NCBI GenBank assembly: GCA_964607915.1
Contig: CAZSMU010000059.1
Coordinates: forward strand, 1-21,685
Direction of reading: 5' to 3'
From: JADJPL01 sp964607915
Lineage (GTDB): Bacteria; Bacteroidota; Bacteroidia; Chitinophagales; Saprospiraceae
DNA: 21,685 nucleotides
Shown piece after piece: positions 1 through 9,100 of the stretch; position 1 is the first letter of the stretch; each line of letters starts with the position of its first letter. The translations under genes were made by a program, and so were the position numbers. The notes beneath the pieces were generated by a model. The model did no database searches, was not told the origin of the DNA, and saw nothing but the letters and a program-made list of their open reading frames with translations.

Positions 1-12
1 GCAACAAGTCTA

Positions 13-1053
13 TTAAATATTGTCGTAAGAAGAAACGTAGAAATACTGCGCTTTGATGCGGCTGACCTGTTCTTCCGTATAGCCATTAAAAGAAGCGACG
101 AAGGAAGCGTCTGAATTTTTCACAAATTCGTGCAGCAGGCCCGGTTTTGCCTTTGAGAGCGTGTCGTAGAGGGGGTCTCTCGCATCGGCCCAGCACATCA
201 GGGAATGGTAGCTGAAGCGGTGCAGCAGGCTTTCCAGGAAGTCGGGGACTAATGCTTCGGCACCTGGTTTCACATAGATACCTTCCAGGGTCAGGAAATG
301 CAAGGCTTTGGGGTTGGCTATTTTGCGGATGAACGGCAGGTAGGGGATCAGCGGGAGAAATATCCCCGGAATACCCGGTAGTTTATGGATGGCCCAATGC
401 GCAAAATGCACCTGGGCACCCAACAGGATTTCGCCGTTGCGCTCATGTACAAAATAACCGGGCGGCAATTGCAGGTTGTCGCTCGTCCAAAAGGCCACCT
501 CGGCTTTGTGCTGGTTCAAAACAGGGAGAAAGCGATTCCATTCTTCGCCCTCCAACTTTCGCAGCCCCAATTTCTGACGGGGAAAAAAACGGCTGAACCC
601 TATCGTTTTGAGGGTGGCCACAGGGTCGAAGCCAATACGGGTGACCACTTTGCGCACAGCGGGGTTGCGCGCTTCGATCGTCGCATAGAAGCAGGCAGGC
701 GATTCCCTCTGCCGAACGTACCGGATGACGATTTCCGACAGGTTCTTCACAATCCCGGCGCCTTTGATCTCCGGGGAAGCACAGAAAAAGCGGATGTAGT
801 ACGCATGGCCTTCCGCATGCAGGGAGGGAAGCCTGCGCCGTATAAAGACGGTGAAGGCTCGCAGCGCCCCTTCTTCCCGAACCGTGAAAATCTGCGGGTC
901 GGCAATATGCAGGAGGTGCTCCTCATTGTTGAAGTGTTGGTACACCGTTTTTCCCGTGCCCCAATTCGTGTTTTTCAACAAGTCGAACATTTCAACAGTA
1001 GGTTCTTCTTCAAGGAAAACCTGGTATTTTTCTTCCGCGTAAATAAGTTCCAT
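13..1053 (-). CDS. GNAT-family N-acetyltransferase-like protein
   Basis: Encodes about 346 aa. The middle of the protein carries a GNAT-type acetyl-CoA-binding pattern (EIKGAGIVKNL, fitting Q/R-x-x-G-x-G/A), preceded by a beta-strand-like YYIRFFCASPE and followed by EARNPAVRKVVTRIGFDP, which resembles the 'N-x-x-a/v-x-x-x-y/l-x-k-x-G-F' end of a GNAT domain. The C-terminal half (from about residue 170) matches nothing I recognise and may be a second, degenerate GNAT-like half. The substrate cannot be told. I chose the ATG at 1053 (MELIYAEEKY) over an upstream TTG at 1101, because a TAnnTTTG-type -7 element on the minus strand lies at 1099-1106, so the TTG would fall at or before the transcription start. 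It is divergent from the aminotransferase-like gene. Family assignment moderate, function open. Confidence 0.7.
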   Translation of the reverse strand: MELIYAEEKYQVFLEEEPTVEMFDLLKNTNWGTGKTVYQHFNNEEHLLHIADPQIFTVREEGALRAFTVFIRRRLPSLHAEGHAYYIRFFCASPEIKGAGIVKNLSEIVIRYVRQRESPACFYATIEARNPAVRKVVTRIGFDPVATLKTIGFSRFFPRQKLGLRKLEGEEWNRFLPVLNQHKAEVAFWTSDNLQLPPGYFVHERNGEILLGAQVHFAHWAIHKLPGIPGIFLPLIPYLPFIRKIANPKALHFLTLEGIYVKPGAEALVPDFLESLLHRFSYHSLMCWADARDPLYDTLSKAKPGLLHEFVKNSDASFVASFNGYTEEQVSRIKAQYFYVSSYDNI

Positions 1054-1098
1054 ATCTTTGGCAGGCACTGAGGGGATGTGTTCCAACCGCCTGATAAG

Positions 1099-1106
1099 CA
1101 AAGGTA
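1099..1106 (-). promoter_or_regulatory. Bacteroidota-type -7 element for the acetyltransferase-like gene
   Basis: On the minus strand this reads TACCTTTG, a perfect fit to the Bacteroidota -7 consensus TAnnTTTG. It would start transcription about 40 nt before the ATG at 1053. I see no clear -33 TTTG at the expected distance, so confidence is moderate. Confidence 0.4.
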
Positions 1107-1131
1107 TCCTACTTTTCCGGGAATCCGCTTT

Positions 1132-1165
1132 TTTGACCCCGGGATTGGGCTAAATTTTATGTTTG
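1132..1165 (+). promoter_or_regulatory. Bacteroidota-type promoter for the aminotransferase-like gene
   Basis: TTTG at 1132-1135 and TATGTTTG at 1158-1165 (perfect TAnnTTTG) are separated by 22 nt, within the range known for Bacteroidota primary sigma factor promoters. Transcription would begin near 1172 and leave a very AT-rich 5' leader of about 40 nt before the ATG at 1213. This rules out the longer reading frame opening at 1078. With the minus-strand element at 1099-1106 it forms a divergent promoter region. Confidence 0.6.
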
Positions 1166-1212
1166 TAAAATATTATTTTAATTTTTTAAAAAATAAAATA
1201 AAAAATATTGAA

Positions 1213-2421
1213 ATGAACACTGTTTTTAGACTAAAATTTCCATCTCTGAGCCGTATAGAGAATGGCAAACCTCTGGTTTATATGGATGGCCCGGCGGGGG
1301 TACAAGTGCCACAATCGGTGATTGACGCAGTATCGGGGTATTACAGCCGCTCCAATGCCAACACGCACGGGGCTTTTCTCACCTCTCGGGAAACAGACGC
1401 TGCGATGGACCACGCCCGTTTGCGCATGGCCGAATTTTTGGGTGCGGAAGGCCCGGAATGCATCTCCTTTGGCCAGAACATGACCACCCTGAATTTCATG
1501 TTGAGCAGGGCGATTGTGCGCTCCTTGCAGCCGGGAGACGAAATCCTGATTACGCAGCTCGACCATGAAGGAAACCGGGGCCCCTGGCTCAGTCTGCGCG
1601 AGCGGGGCATCGTAGTGCGGGAAGTGCGCCTTCTGCCGGAAGGGGTTCTCGACTACGAGGATTTTGCGCAAAAAATCAACGAGCGCACGCGCCTGGTGGC
1701 TATGGGGTACTCTTCCAATATCCTGGGCACGGTAAACGACATTGCGCAGGTCAGGAAGCTTTCCCACGCGGTGGGCGCCTGGCTGTTGATAGATGCGGTC
1801 CACGCTGCCCCTCATTTCAGCCTAAACGTGCAGGCACTCGGCTGCGACTTTTTGCTGTGCTCGGCTTATAAATTTTACGGCCCTCATGTAGGCATCCTGT
1901 ACAGCCGTCCGGGCCTGCTGGACCGCCTGCAGCCGGACCGGCTCCGCACGGCGTATCAGCACGCGCCGTACAGCATCGAAACCGGGACGCTCAACCACGC
2001 GGCTATTGCCGGGGTGGGTGCAGCGGTAGATTTCATCGCAGCCCTCGGCGAAGGGGCCACGACCCGGGAGCAGCTGGTTTCGGCGATGCACCTCATTCAG
2101 CAGCACGAGTGGGAGCTGGGCGCACATCTGTACAACGGACTGGCGCAACTGTCCGGGGTAGTGGTGCACGGAGTGCCGTTTACGACCACCTTGCGCGCGC
2201 CTACGCTTTCCCTCAGCGTCGCCGGTCTGCGTGCCGAAGAACTGTGCACGCGCCTGGCCCGGGAAAACGTCTTCGCCTGGGACGGCCATTTTTACGCGAT
2301 CCGCGCCACGGAAGTGCTTGGTTTGCTCGAACAGGGCGGCGTCACCCGTCTGGGGATTTCGGCATATACCACGCGGGAAGAGGTGGATACCGTGATAAAG
2401 GTGATGGAGGCCGTGATATAA
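1213..2421 (+). CDS. cysteine desulfurase-like class V aminotransferase
   Basis: A 402-aa PLP-dependent fold-type I protein. Visible landmarks are THGAF (50s), H118 in LDHEGN (stacks on PLP), D194 and H197 in LIDAVHAAPH, and K220 in SAYKFYGPH, the expected Schiff-base lysine. The family resembles SufS/NifS and especially the 'cysteine desulfurase-like' subgroup. Where SufS has its sulfur-accepting cysteine (GHHCA), this protein has GHFYAI followed by RATEVLGLLEQGG, with no cysteine, so persulfide formation as in SufS is not expected. The true substrate is unknown. The start at ATG 1213 is supported by the promoter at 1132-1165; an upstream frame from 1078 crosses that promoter. It lies about 200 bp upstream of the iron-sulfur-rich Rnf locus on the same strand, with no strong terminator between, so co-transcription is possible. 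Confidence 0.85.
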   Translation: MNTVFRLKFPSLSRIENGKPLVYMDGPAGVQVPQSVIDAVSGYYSRSNANTHGAFLTSRETDAAMDHARLRMAEFLGAEGPECISFGQNMTTLNFMLSRAIVRSLQPGDEILITQLDHEGNRGPWLSLRERGIVVREVRLLPEGVLDYEDFAQKINERTRLVAMGYSSNILGTVNDIAQVRKLSHAVGAWLLIDAVHAAPHFSLNVQALGCDFLLCSAYKFYGPHVGILYSRPGLLDRLQPDRLRTAYQHAPYSIETGTLNHAAIAGVGAAVDFIAALGEGATTREQLVSAMHLIQQHEWELGAHLYNGLAQLSGVVVHGVPFTTTLRAPTLSLSVAGLRAEELCTRLARENVFAWDGHFYAIRATEVLGLLEQGGVTRLGISAYTTREEVDTVIKVMEAVI

Positions 2422-2625
2422 ATCACCGAACAGCTCCATTTCTGTCATTGGCCGGCCCTGCGCTTTTTCCAAATTTAGCGGTGCATTTTCGTGTGGGCAA
2501 CAGGTTTTTTCCTGTGCAACCCCATGCGGTTCAACAGGCTGGTGGCGAGGGTGCCGGTAAGTGGGCAGAAGATATCCGTTTTGCCCCTCTGCACTTCCCT
2601 CGCCTCCTGCCCAATACATCCGCTT
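2422..2625 (+). other. leader region before the first PFOR-like gene
   Basis: This 204-bp stretch between the aminotransferase-like gene and the PFOR-like gene holds no gene I can support. It contains one short perfect hairpin (ACAGG at 2500-2504, TTTTTT loop, CCTGT at 2511-2515) with no T-tract after it. No TAnnTTTG promoter was found. The frame of the downstream gene stays open back to a GTG at 2491, so part of this region could be coding. Confidence 0.3.
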
Positions 2626-5157
2626 ATGGAATCCAGAGTACAGACGGTACCGGGCAAGGTACAGAAAAAGGTGTTGCAGGAGCACACCGTAGAGATGGCG
2701 AGTGACTCCGGTGAGGGAGCGCAAAAGGAACTGGACCGCTGGTCGGGCCTGGCAAATATTGCCTCTAAAGGGTCGTCGCCGTATCGCTGCGCGCCACAGG
2801 GAACGGCTTCAGAACCAGAACTCCACAGCTACTGGCAAGGGCTACACGTCTTTTTTAGAACGGGAAAAGGAGGCGAAGGGGGGATTGCCCCGGCCTTGAT
2901 GGCACCTTTTCAGGACAGCACACTTCTCGAGACGATCTTCCCGCTGTGGATGCCCGACGCGAAAACTTGGGCGGAAAACGGGCAGGAACCTTCCTACGGG
3001 CTATCGGAAGCAGCGGTACTCCTCCAAAATGCCTTTTCGGCCTTTGCGCCCGAAGCGGAGGAAGCACCTCTGCTGAAACGGCACCTTCCGCGTTTGTCGC
3101 GCATCATCCGCTACTTGGCGCAGGGGGTCGGGCCTCTGGCAGCAGAGCAGCTCTGGAAAGAGAGTGCCGAGGAACTCCAAAAGGAACTCCAGCTCAAAGG
3201 CGTAGAGGCCCTGATGCTGACGGGAGAACTGAACCAGTTGCGCAGGGCTCTGCCGGCGGGGGGGGCTTTTATCCCGTTTTCGCCCTATACATCGCTTCAC
3301 CTGTTGTCGTCGCTTTTAGAATACGAAGGGGCATACCGCAGCGCCCGGCTCACGGCCTTAGCGGAAAGGCATATCTCGCAGTTGCAGGAAATGCTGGCAG
3401 TCGAAAAAGAAAAGCAGCCCCAAGCCAAAGAAGGAGTGGATGTCAACGCCCTCGCAGAGGTGCCGCCCGGAGAAGAGGGCAGCAGCGCGCGTTTTTCCCG
3501 TCTGTACAATGCGCTCGATACCCTGCAGGCGTACCTGCGCGCAGAGAAAAAGTCTAAGAACTACCTCTTCGCGCAGGAAGGTATAGAGGAGCAGGCAGGA
3601 GTGGACCTGGCCCGCTGGTTTGCCCATTGCGACCTTTGCCGCACGTCGGTGGGGCAGTTATTTGAGTCGGTTCGCAGCGGCTTTGAAGGCTCTATGTCGG
3701 CTATGGCTTCCTTCTGGGCAGCGCTGCGCATAGCCCGTTTGGAGTATGAAAACCGCTATCAGCCGGCGCTGCACGATGAATTTTTCGCGGCCTTCGACTG
3801 GCGGGCGTTCAGCGAAGAAGAGATGGCGTTGTGCCCATCTACCTTATTGCTTATTCCGGACTCGGTGCTGCTCGGCCCGGGTCTGTCGGCCTTTTCGGAA
3901 CTTTTGCAGGCCAACCTGGCCATCAAAGTCGTTTCGTTCCCGGATCGGCATTCGGCTCTTTCCCGGCGCGCATACGCCCTGGAACCAGTCGCGCTGGCAT
4001 TGGCGCACCGCAATGCTTTTGTGCTGCAGGGCAGCGCGGTATCCCCCGGGGCTTTGTGCGCAGGTCTGCAAAAAGGGCTGCGCGCTGCCGCACCTGCGCT
4101 GTTCCACCTCCTGGGCGTGGAGGGTAGTGCCCAGGAGGCGTATCTGAACGCGCTGGCCGCGGTCGAGGGCAGGGCCTTCCCCGGCCTGGTGTACGACCCG
4201 CTGGGCGGCCCGCAGTGGGGCAGCCGGTTCACCTTGATCCAGAATCCGGATAGCGGGCAGGACTGGCCCGTGCATACGATACCGATGCAGGTGGACGCGG
4301 AGCGCAAACTGGAGAAGGTGGCTTTTACCTTTGTGGATTTCATAGGCTCTTTAAAGGGGCATGAGCCGCATTTCAAAATAGTTCCCCCGGCTTTCTGGAC
4401 GCCGTCGCTGATACCGGTCGCCGACTATCTGCAGCTTGCAGCGCCTGAGCGCGCGGGGGAAGTCCCGTTCATCTGGGTGCTCGACCGGGAACGACAACTG
4501 CAAAAAGCAGCGGTGGCCTGGCCGTTGGTGGAAAAAGCCATGCAGCGGCGCGACTTCTGGCAATACCTGCAGGAAATCGCAGGGGTGCGCAGCTTCCACG
4601 CACTGCGCGCCGCCGAGCAGCTTGCGGTAGAGCGGGAATCGGATTTTGAACAGCGGGTACAGAGACTCCAGGGAGAGCACCAGAACGAGCTCCAGGCCGC
4701 CAAAGATGCGGCGGCGCGGGAGGCTATGGAAAACTTGGCTACTGTGCTGCTGGACCTCGACGCAGCGCCCCCCTCCGTCGCGACCAGGGAGGCAACGCCC
4801 GTAGCGCAAAAAAGCGCCGCCCCGGAATCCATGGCGGAACCTGCGGCCGAAGTATCTGCGCCGCCCGCTGCGGTCCCGCCGAAGGCGGCTCCGGCAGCAG
4901 GCCCTATAGAAATCGCCGCCTGGATAGACACCCCGCTGTGCACATCCTGCAGCGAGTGCGTGGACTCCGAGCCGGGCATTTTCCACTATAATGAAGACAA
5001 ACAGGCTTTTATAGCTAATCCGAGGGGAGGAAGTTTCGGCGACCTGGTAAAAGCGGCAGAACGCTGCCCCGTGAGCATCATACATCCTGGGACCCCCTGG
5101 GATAAGGATGACCCCGATTTGTCCGAACTTCTGGAGCGCGCAAAGCCCTTTGCATAA
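2626..5157 (+). CDS. PFOR-like accessory protein with C-terminal single-cluster ferredoxin domain
   Basis: About 843 aa. Residues 1-300 are mostly helical and unrecognised. From about residue 340 to 610 it aligns by eye with the thiamine-pyrophosphate-binding domain VI of pyruvate:ferredoxin oxidoreductase (pattern: hydrophobic strand, LSAFSELL, IKVVSFPD, RNAFVLQGSAVSPGALCAGL, APALFHLLG). The GDG cofactor motif is replaced by PDS (411-413), so TPP binding is unlikely. A charged coiled-coil-like segment (about 650-700) and an Ala/Pro-rich linker lead to a [4Fe-4S] ferredoxin domain with C772, C775, C778 and C814 (CTSCSEC ... ERCPVS). The same domain VI-like region recurs in the large protein at 6114. 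No signal peptide or membrane segment, so cytoplasmic. Same strand just upstream of rnfB; likely an electron carrier or docking partner of Rnf (inferred). The start is uncertain: GTG 2491, ATG 2626 and ATG 2695 (AGGAG 12 nt upstream) are all possible; 2626 keeps the segment with coding-like third positions. Confidence 0.75.
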   Translation: MESRVQTVPGKVQKKVLQEHTVEMASDSGEGAQKELDRWSGLANIASKGSSPYRCAPQGTASEPELHSYWQGLHVFFRTGKGGEGGIAPALMAPFQDSTLLETIFPLWMPDAKTWAENGQEPSYGLSEAAVLLQNAFSAFAPEAEEAPLLKRHLPRLSRIIRYLAQGVGPLAAEQLWKESAEELQKELQLKGVEALMLTGELNQLRRALPAGGAFIPFSPYTSLHLLSSLLEYEGAYRSARLTALAERHISQLQEMLAVEKEKQPQAKEGVDVNALAEVPPGEEGSSARFSRLYNALDTLQAYLRAEKKSKNYLFAQEGIEEQAGVDLARWFAHCDLCRTSVGQLFESVRSGFEGSMSAMASFWAALRIARLEYENRYQPALHDEFFAAFDWRAFSEEEMALCPSTLLLIPDSVLLGPGLSAFSELLQANLAIKVVSFPDRHSALSRRAYALEPVALALAHRNAFVLQGSAVSPGALCAGLQKGLRAAAPALFHLLGVEGSAQEAYLNALAAVEGRAFPGLVYDPLGGPQWGSRFTLIQNPDSGQDWPVHTIPMQVDAERKLEKVAFTFVDFIGSLKGHEPHFKIVPPAFWTPSLIPVADYLQLAAPERAGEVPFIWVLDRERQLQKAAVAWPLVEKAMQRRDFWQYLQEIAGVRSFHALRAAEQLAVERESDFEQRVQRLQGEHQNELQAAKDAAAREAMENLATVLLDLDAAPPSVATREATPVAQKSAAPESMAEPAAEVSAPPAAVPPKAAPAAGPIEIAAWIDTPLCTSCSECVDSEPGIFHYNEDKQAFIANPRGGSFGDLVKAAERCPVSIIHPGTPWDKDDPDLSELLERAKPFA

Positions 5158-5185
5158 AAAAGACGTGCTGAGAGGGGAAGCATCC

Positions 5186-5217
5186 GGGAGCAAGAAAGGT
5201 TTTTTTCTCCCTCTTTT
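5186..5217 (+). terminator. terminator-like hairpin between the PFOR-like gene and rnfB
   Basis: GGGAG (5186-5190) pairs with CTCCC (5207-5211). Inside, AAGAAA (5192-5197) can pair with TTTTTT (5201-5206) around a GGT loop with one bulged C. TCTTTT follows. The upper stem is A-T/G-T rich and weak, so it may attenuate rather than end transcription before rnfB. Confidence 0.35.
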
Positions 5218-5253
5218 GCGGAACCCTTCGCAACAAGTCAAAAAACGACAACC

Positions 5254-6121
5254 GTGGTACAGGAATTCATCCTTGGGGTAGGAATACTGGCAGGCTTAGG
5301 CTTGTTTTTTGCCGCCATCATCGCCCTGGCATACAAAAAGCTGCGCGTGTACGAAGACCCACGCATTGACGAGGTGGAAGCGATGCTGCCGCACGCCAAC
5401 TGCGGCGCCTGCGGGCAGCCCGGCTGTCGCGCCTTCGCAGAAGCCCTGGTCAGCGGGGCGACGGCCCTCCAAATGCAGCGTCAGCTCCAAAGAGGGCGTG
5501 GAAAAAATTGCGGCTTACCTGGGCGTGGACGCAGGATCGGAAGAGAAACGGGTAGCGCGCCTGTTGTGCGCAGGGGGCAAAAAGGAAGCCCACAACCTGG
5601 CCGATTACCGGGGTGGCCTGCATACCTGCCGCGGGGAGGCCGTCGTGACCGGGGGAATCAAATCCTGTACCTGGGGCTGCCTGGGCTTAGGGGACTGCGT
5701 CTCGGTTTGCCAGTTCGACGCCCTGTACATGAACGACGATGGACTGCCCACGGTCGTCGCAGAGAAATGCACCGCTTGTGGCGACTGCGTGCGCATCTGT
5801 CCTAAAGGTCTGTTTGAAATCATGCCGCTCAGCCAAAAGCTGATCGTGCAGTGCAAGTCCTTGCTGGAAGGCGACCTGGCAGAGTCAAAATGCTCCGTGG
5901 CCTGTACCGCTTGCGGCCGCTGTGTGGCCGATTCCCTGCCCGGTGTCATCGAAATCAAGCACAATTTAGCCGTGGTCAACTATGCGCTCAATGACCTGAC
6001 TTCTGAAAACGCGATTCGCCGCTGCCCTACAGGAGCAATAAAATGGATTGATTTTCAGCAATTTGAAGGCGTAAAAGAATCAAAGCTCCCCGTTGGGCGG
6101 GTGGAGCGCTACGATGGATAA
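5254..6121 (+). CDS. rnfB: RnfB, Rnf complex iron-sulfur subunit, frameshifted as given
   Basis: RnfB accepts electrons from ferredoxin and passes them into the membrane part of the Rnf pump. The 5' part (GTG start at 5254) has a membrane helix (about residues 4-26), then the family motif NCGACGQPGC with C50, C53 and C58. At 5465-5470 (GCCCTCC) one extra base moves the frame: the 5254 frame runs on into non-homologous sequence, while the 5309 frame resumes with SKCSVSSKEGVEKI and continues to 6121. Removing one C restores a 288-aa RnfB in which C74 is the fourth ligand of the first cluster at the normal spacing. Further cluster cysteines (repaired numbering) are C138/142/148/152, C172/175/178/182, C200, C213/217/220/223 and C257. 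Length matches Bacteroides-type RnfB. The cause may be a sequencing error or a genuine mutation; the rest of the frame looks well preserved. No clear ribosome binding site precedes the GTG. Confidence 0.9.
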
Positions 6122-9100
6122 TCCAAAGATGGTTATGGAACAGAACAATACAAACGGAGCGGCAATTGCAGCGGCCATACGGGATGCCGTAGCGGCCATG
6201 GAAACGCTCGTAGGGGAAGGGATTTCGGGGCTTCGCATAAACAGGACCGGGCGGAATGCATACGGACGCCGCGCCATTAGCCTGCCAAAAGGCAGCTTGC
6301 CGTTCACCCTCGGACTTGCGCAGGCAGGCGTGCGGGCATCGGCCTGGGTAAACGACTCAACATTCCAAAAGGAGCGGGAGTCCTTCCTGGATGCAGTACG
6401 CCGCAAGACCCCCCTCGTCGTGTATGTGGAACAACCGGGTTTTGAAGCTACTTTTCCTTTCCTGATGCAATGCGGCGGACTGGCTTTTTCGGCGGGCACC
6501 GCGCAGGAGGCGGTTGCCATGGGATTGATTGCGCACTGGGTCTCCGAGCGGGCGCTGCTGCCGGCCGCAGTGCTGATTTGCCCCCGCGGCACCGCGCAGG
6601 AAGACCCTGGCCTTATGGCAGGGGAAAAGATGGCGTCCTGGCTCGGGGACCCCGATGAGCAGATCGAATCGCCCACGCCGGCACAGCAAATATTATTTGG
6701 GCCGAAGCGACGCCGGGTACCCCAGTGGTTCAACCTCGACGTACCAGCTTTGCTGAACCCCAGGAAAGCAGGCAAGGCCGCTGCGGACGAACGCGCCGCC
6801 GGCATCCGCTTCTTTGAAAGCCACCTGGAAGGCTTGATCGCAGAAGGGTTGCAGGCCTTTAAAGCGTGGACAGGACTCGAGTACGGCCCTTGCACGGCGC
6901 ATACGGAAGGAAAACCGGAGCGCTGGCTGATTGGCGACTGGTCGCAGGCCGGAAGCCTGCAGGCCGGCTGGTCGGCAGCTCCTAAAATAGAAAAATCGAA
7001 AACCGGGGTGCTGGAAATCCGCCAGTGGGCTCCTTTCCCCGGATATACCCTTGCCCCGTTTCTCTCCATGGCTTCAGCGCTGACGGTAATGGAGCCCCCT
7101 TTTCAGACCCAGCCGCTTTTGCTCAAAGCGATACAGGGCTGGACAGCAAAAAATCCTCTTTCCTGGCATTCCGCACAAGCAGCGTTGCCCCTGGCAGAAT
7201 CGCAGGTGGTGCTGGCGATGAAAAATATGGAAAAAGGCGGTACCCAAAAAAGCATCGTGCAGTTTGGAAGCCCCTTTACCAAAAGCCACTCGGCTTCGCC
7301 CCGCCACGAAGTGCTGCAGCAGGAAATCGCCCGCGCATATCCCGGTATTGCGTCTGAAGTCCTTGCTCCGCCCTTAGACTCTGCCCCGGGTTTGGAGTTG
7401 GCTGCGCCCCGCCTCACCTGGATGGTTCGCCGTTACCGGGATATGGGGCCTCCCTACTCAAAACTGAACCGCTTTTACCAGGATACGGCGTTTTTCTATG
7501 ATCAAAAGGCAGTTTCTGAGGTACTTGCCGACCCCTTTCAGGCGCTTCCGCTCATTCCGGCCGGTTCGGCGGGGCTCGGCAACTGGGCGCGCGAGCGGAA
7601 AGAATTGCCGGTCTTTGAAGCGGAAGCATGTACTGCTTGCGGCGCCTGCTTCGCCGCCTGCCCCCACGCGGCGTTGCCTCCTCTGGCCCTCGGTATGGAG
7701 GCCCTGCTGAAAGGCGGTATGGACATCGCGCTGCGCAACGGTGCGCCCCTCAGCAGCCTGACGCCACTGGTCAAAAACCTGGCCGCCTTATGTGGTCGGG
7801 AAGCCCTGCAGGACCCGGCGGCAAGCCTGCCGGAACATCTCGAGGCCGCTTTCCATACCCTGGCTGCTCAGATGGGACTGGAAGGGGAAAAACGGGAAAA
7901 AGCACGTACAGACGTACACGCTCTGGGAGCCATCCTCGCAGACTTGCCGCTGGCGTTCAGTGCCCCTGTGTTTGCCGAACGGGAACGACAGGAAGCCGGT
8001 ACCGGGCTGCTGTTCTCCGCAGTGAGCGACCCCTTGTCGTGCGTGGGTTGCGGAATATGCGCCGAAAGCTGTCCGGAAGGCGCCATGACGATGCAGCCCT
8101 CCGACGGGCCCCGTCGGGAACGGGAGGAGAAGCGCTTCCAGCTCTGGGAGCAACTCCCGGATACCTCCCTCGAGACGCGGCACCAACTGGAAGCATGGAA
8201 TCAAATGGACCCTGTTCGAACGGCTATGTTGTCGCGGGCGTCGTACGCGCAGGTGGCTGGTGGGCAGGGAGCGGATGTAGGCACACTGCATAAAAACACC
8301 CTGCGTGCCCTGGCCGCTATTCTGGATTCCGGGCGGCAGGACGCCGTGGACAAGCAGTTGAACGCAATCCGGGAAGTGGCAGACCAGCTTTCGGCCCGGG
8401 TACACCAAAGCCTGAGCGACGCACTGCCCAAACACGGGTTCGGTCCCCTCGAGCAGGCGTTGGGCCTCGCGGAAGGCGATAAGATACCCCTCGATGTGCT
8501 GCTCGGCCATATCGGCGAAGAGACCCACCTGAACAAGATAGACAAGCAGACGCTGCAGCGCCAGATGCACTTGATCAAATCGCTCCAGGACCTGCTGTGG
8601 GTGGTCAAAGAAGGCCCGTCTGGCATTGGCCGCGCCCGGTTTGGTGCCGCCATTGCGCTGGAAGATGCAGAATGGCTGGGGAGCTACCCCTGGAACCATT
8701 TCAGTACCCCCACTATACTGCTGAAGGAAGAGGCCTCTTTTGAAGAGCTCAAAGGTACGCTCGAAGGGGTAAACCGACACTGGATGGACAATATCCGCTT
8801 GCTGCGGCGGGGACGCCTGGAGGCAGGCGGCAAGTACCGGCCCCATCAACACGACCCGGAGCTGGCCTCCCTGGAATGGAAGGACCTGGATGCCGGGGAA
8901 CGCTCCTTTTTTCCGCCTTTACTCGTGGTAGTGCCCTTGCAGCACTTTGGGAGCAGCCCGTTCAGCTGGCTGGCAGAGGAAGGGCTGCCGATCAAATTGC
9001 TGCTCCTGGATACAGCTTCGCCAGACTCGACGACAGCGCTGCAGCAGAGTTATGAGCCCTGGTACCGCGCGATGGCAGGTACGCCAATCCCCGCGTTGCG

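Noticed and set aside
2475..2687. 70-aa Cys-containing open frame on the minus strand in the leader of the PFOR-like gene
   Set aside because: No family pattern and no promoter; the plus-strand frame across the same bases is at least as plausible.
1822..2724. 300-aa open frame on the minus strand
   Set aside because: It overlaps the aminotransferase-like gene in antisense and has a composition unlike a protein; it is a shadow.
5461..5476. Programmed ribosomal frameshift in rnfB
   Set aside because: There is no clear slippery heptamer or stop at the shift point, and RnfB is not known to need recoding; an error or mutation is more likely.
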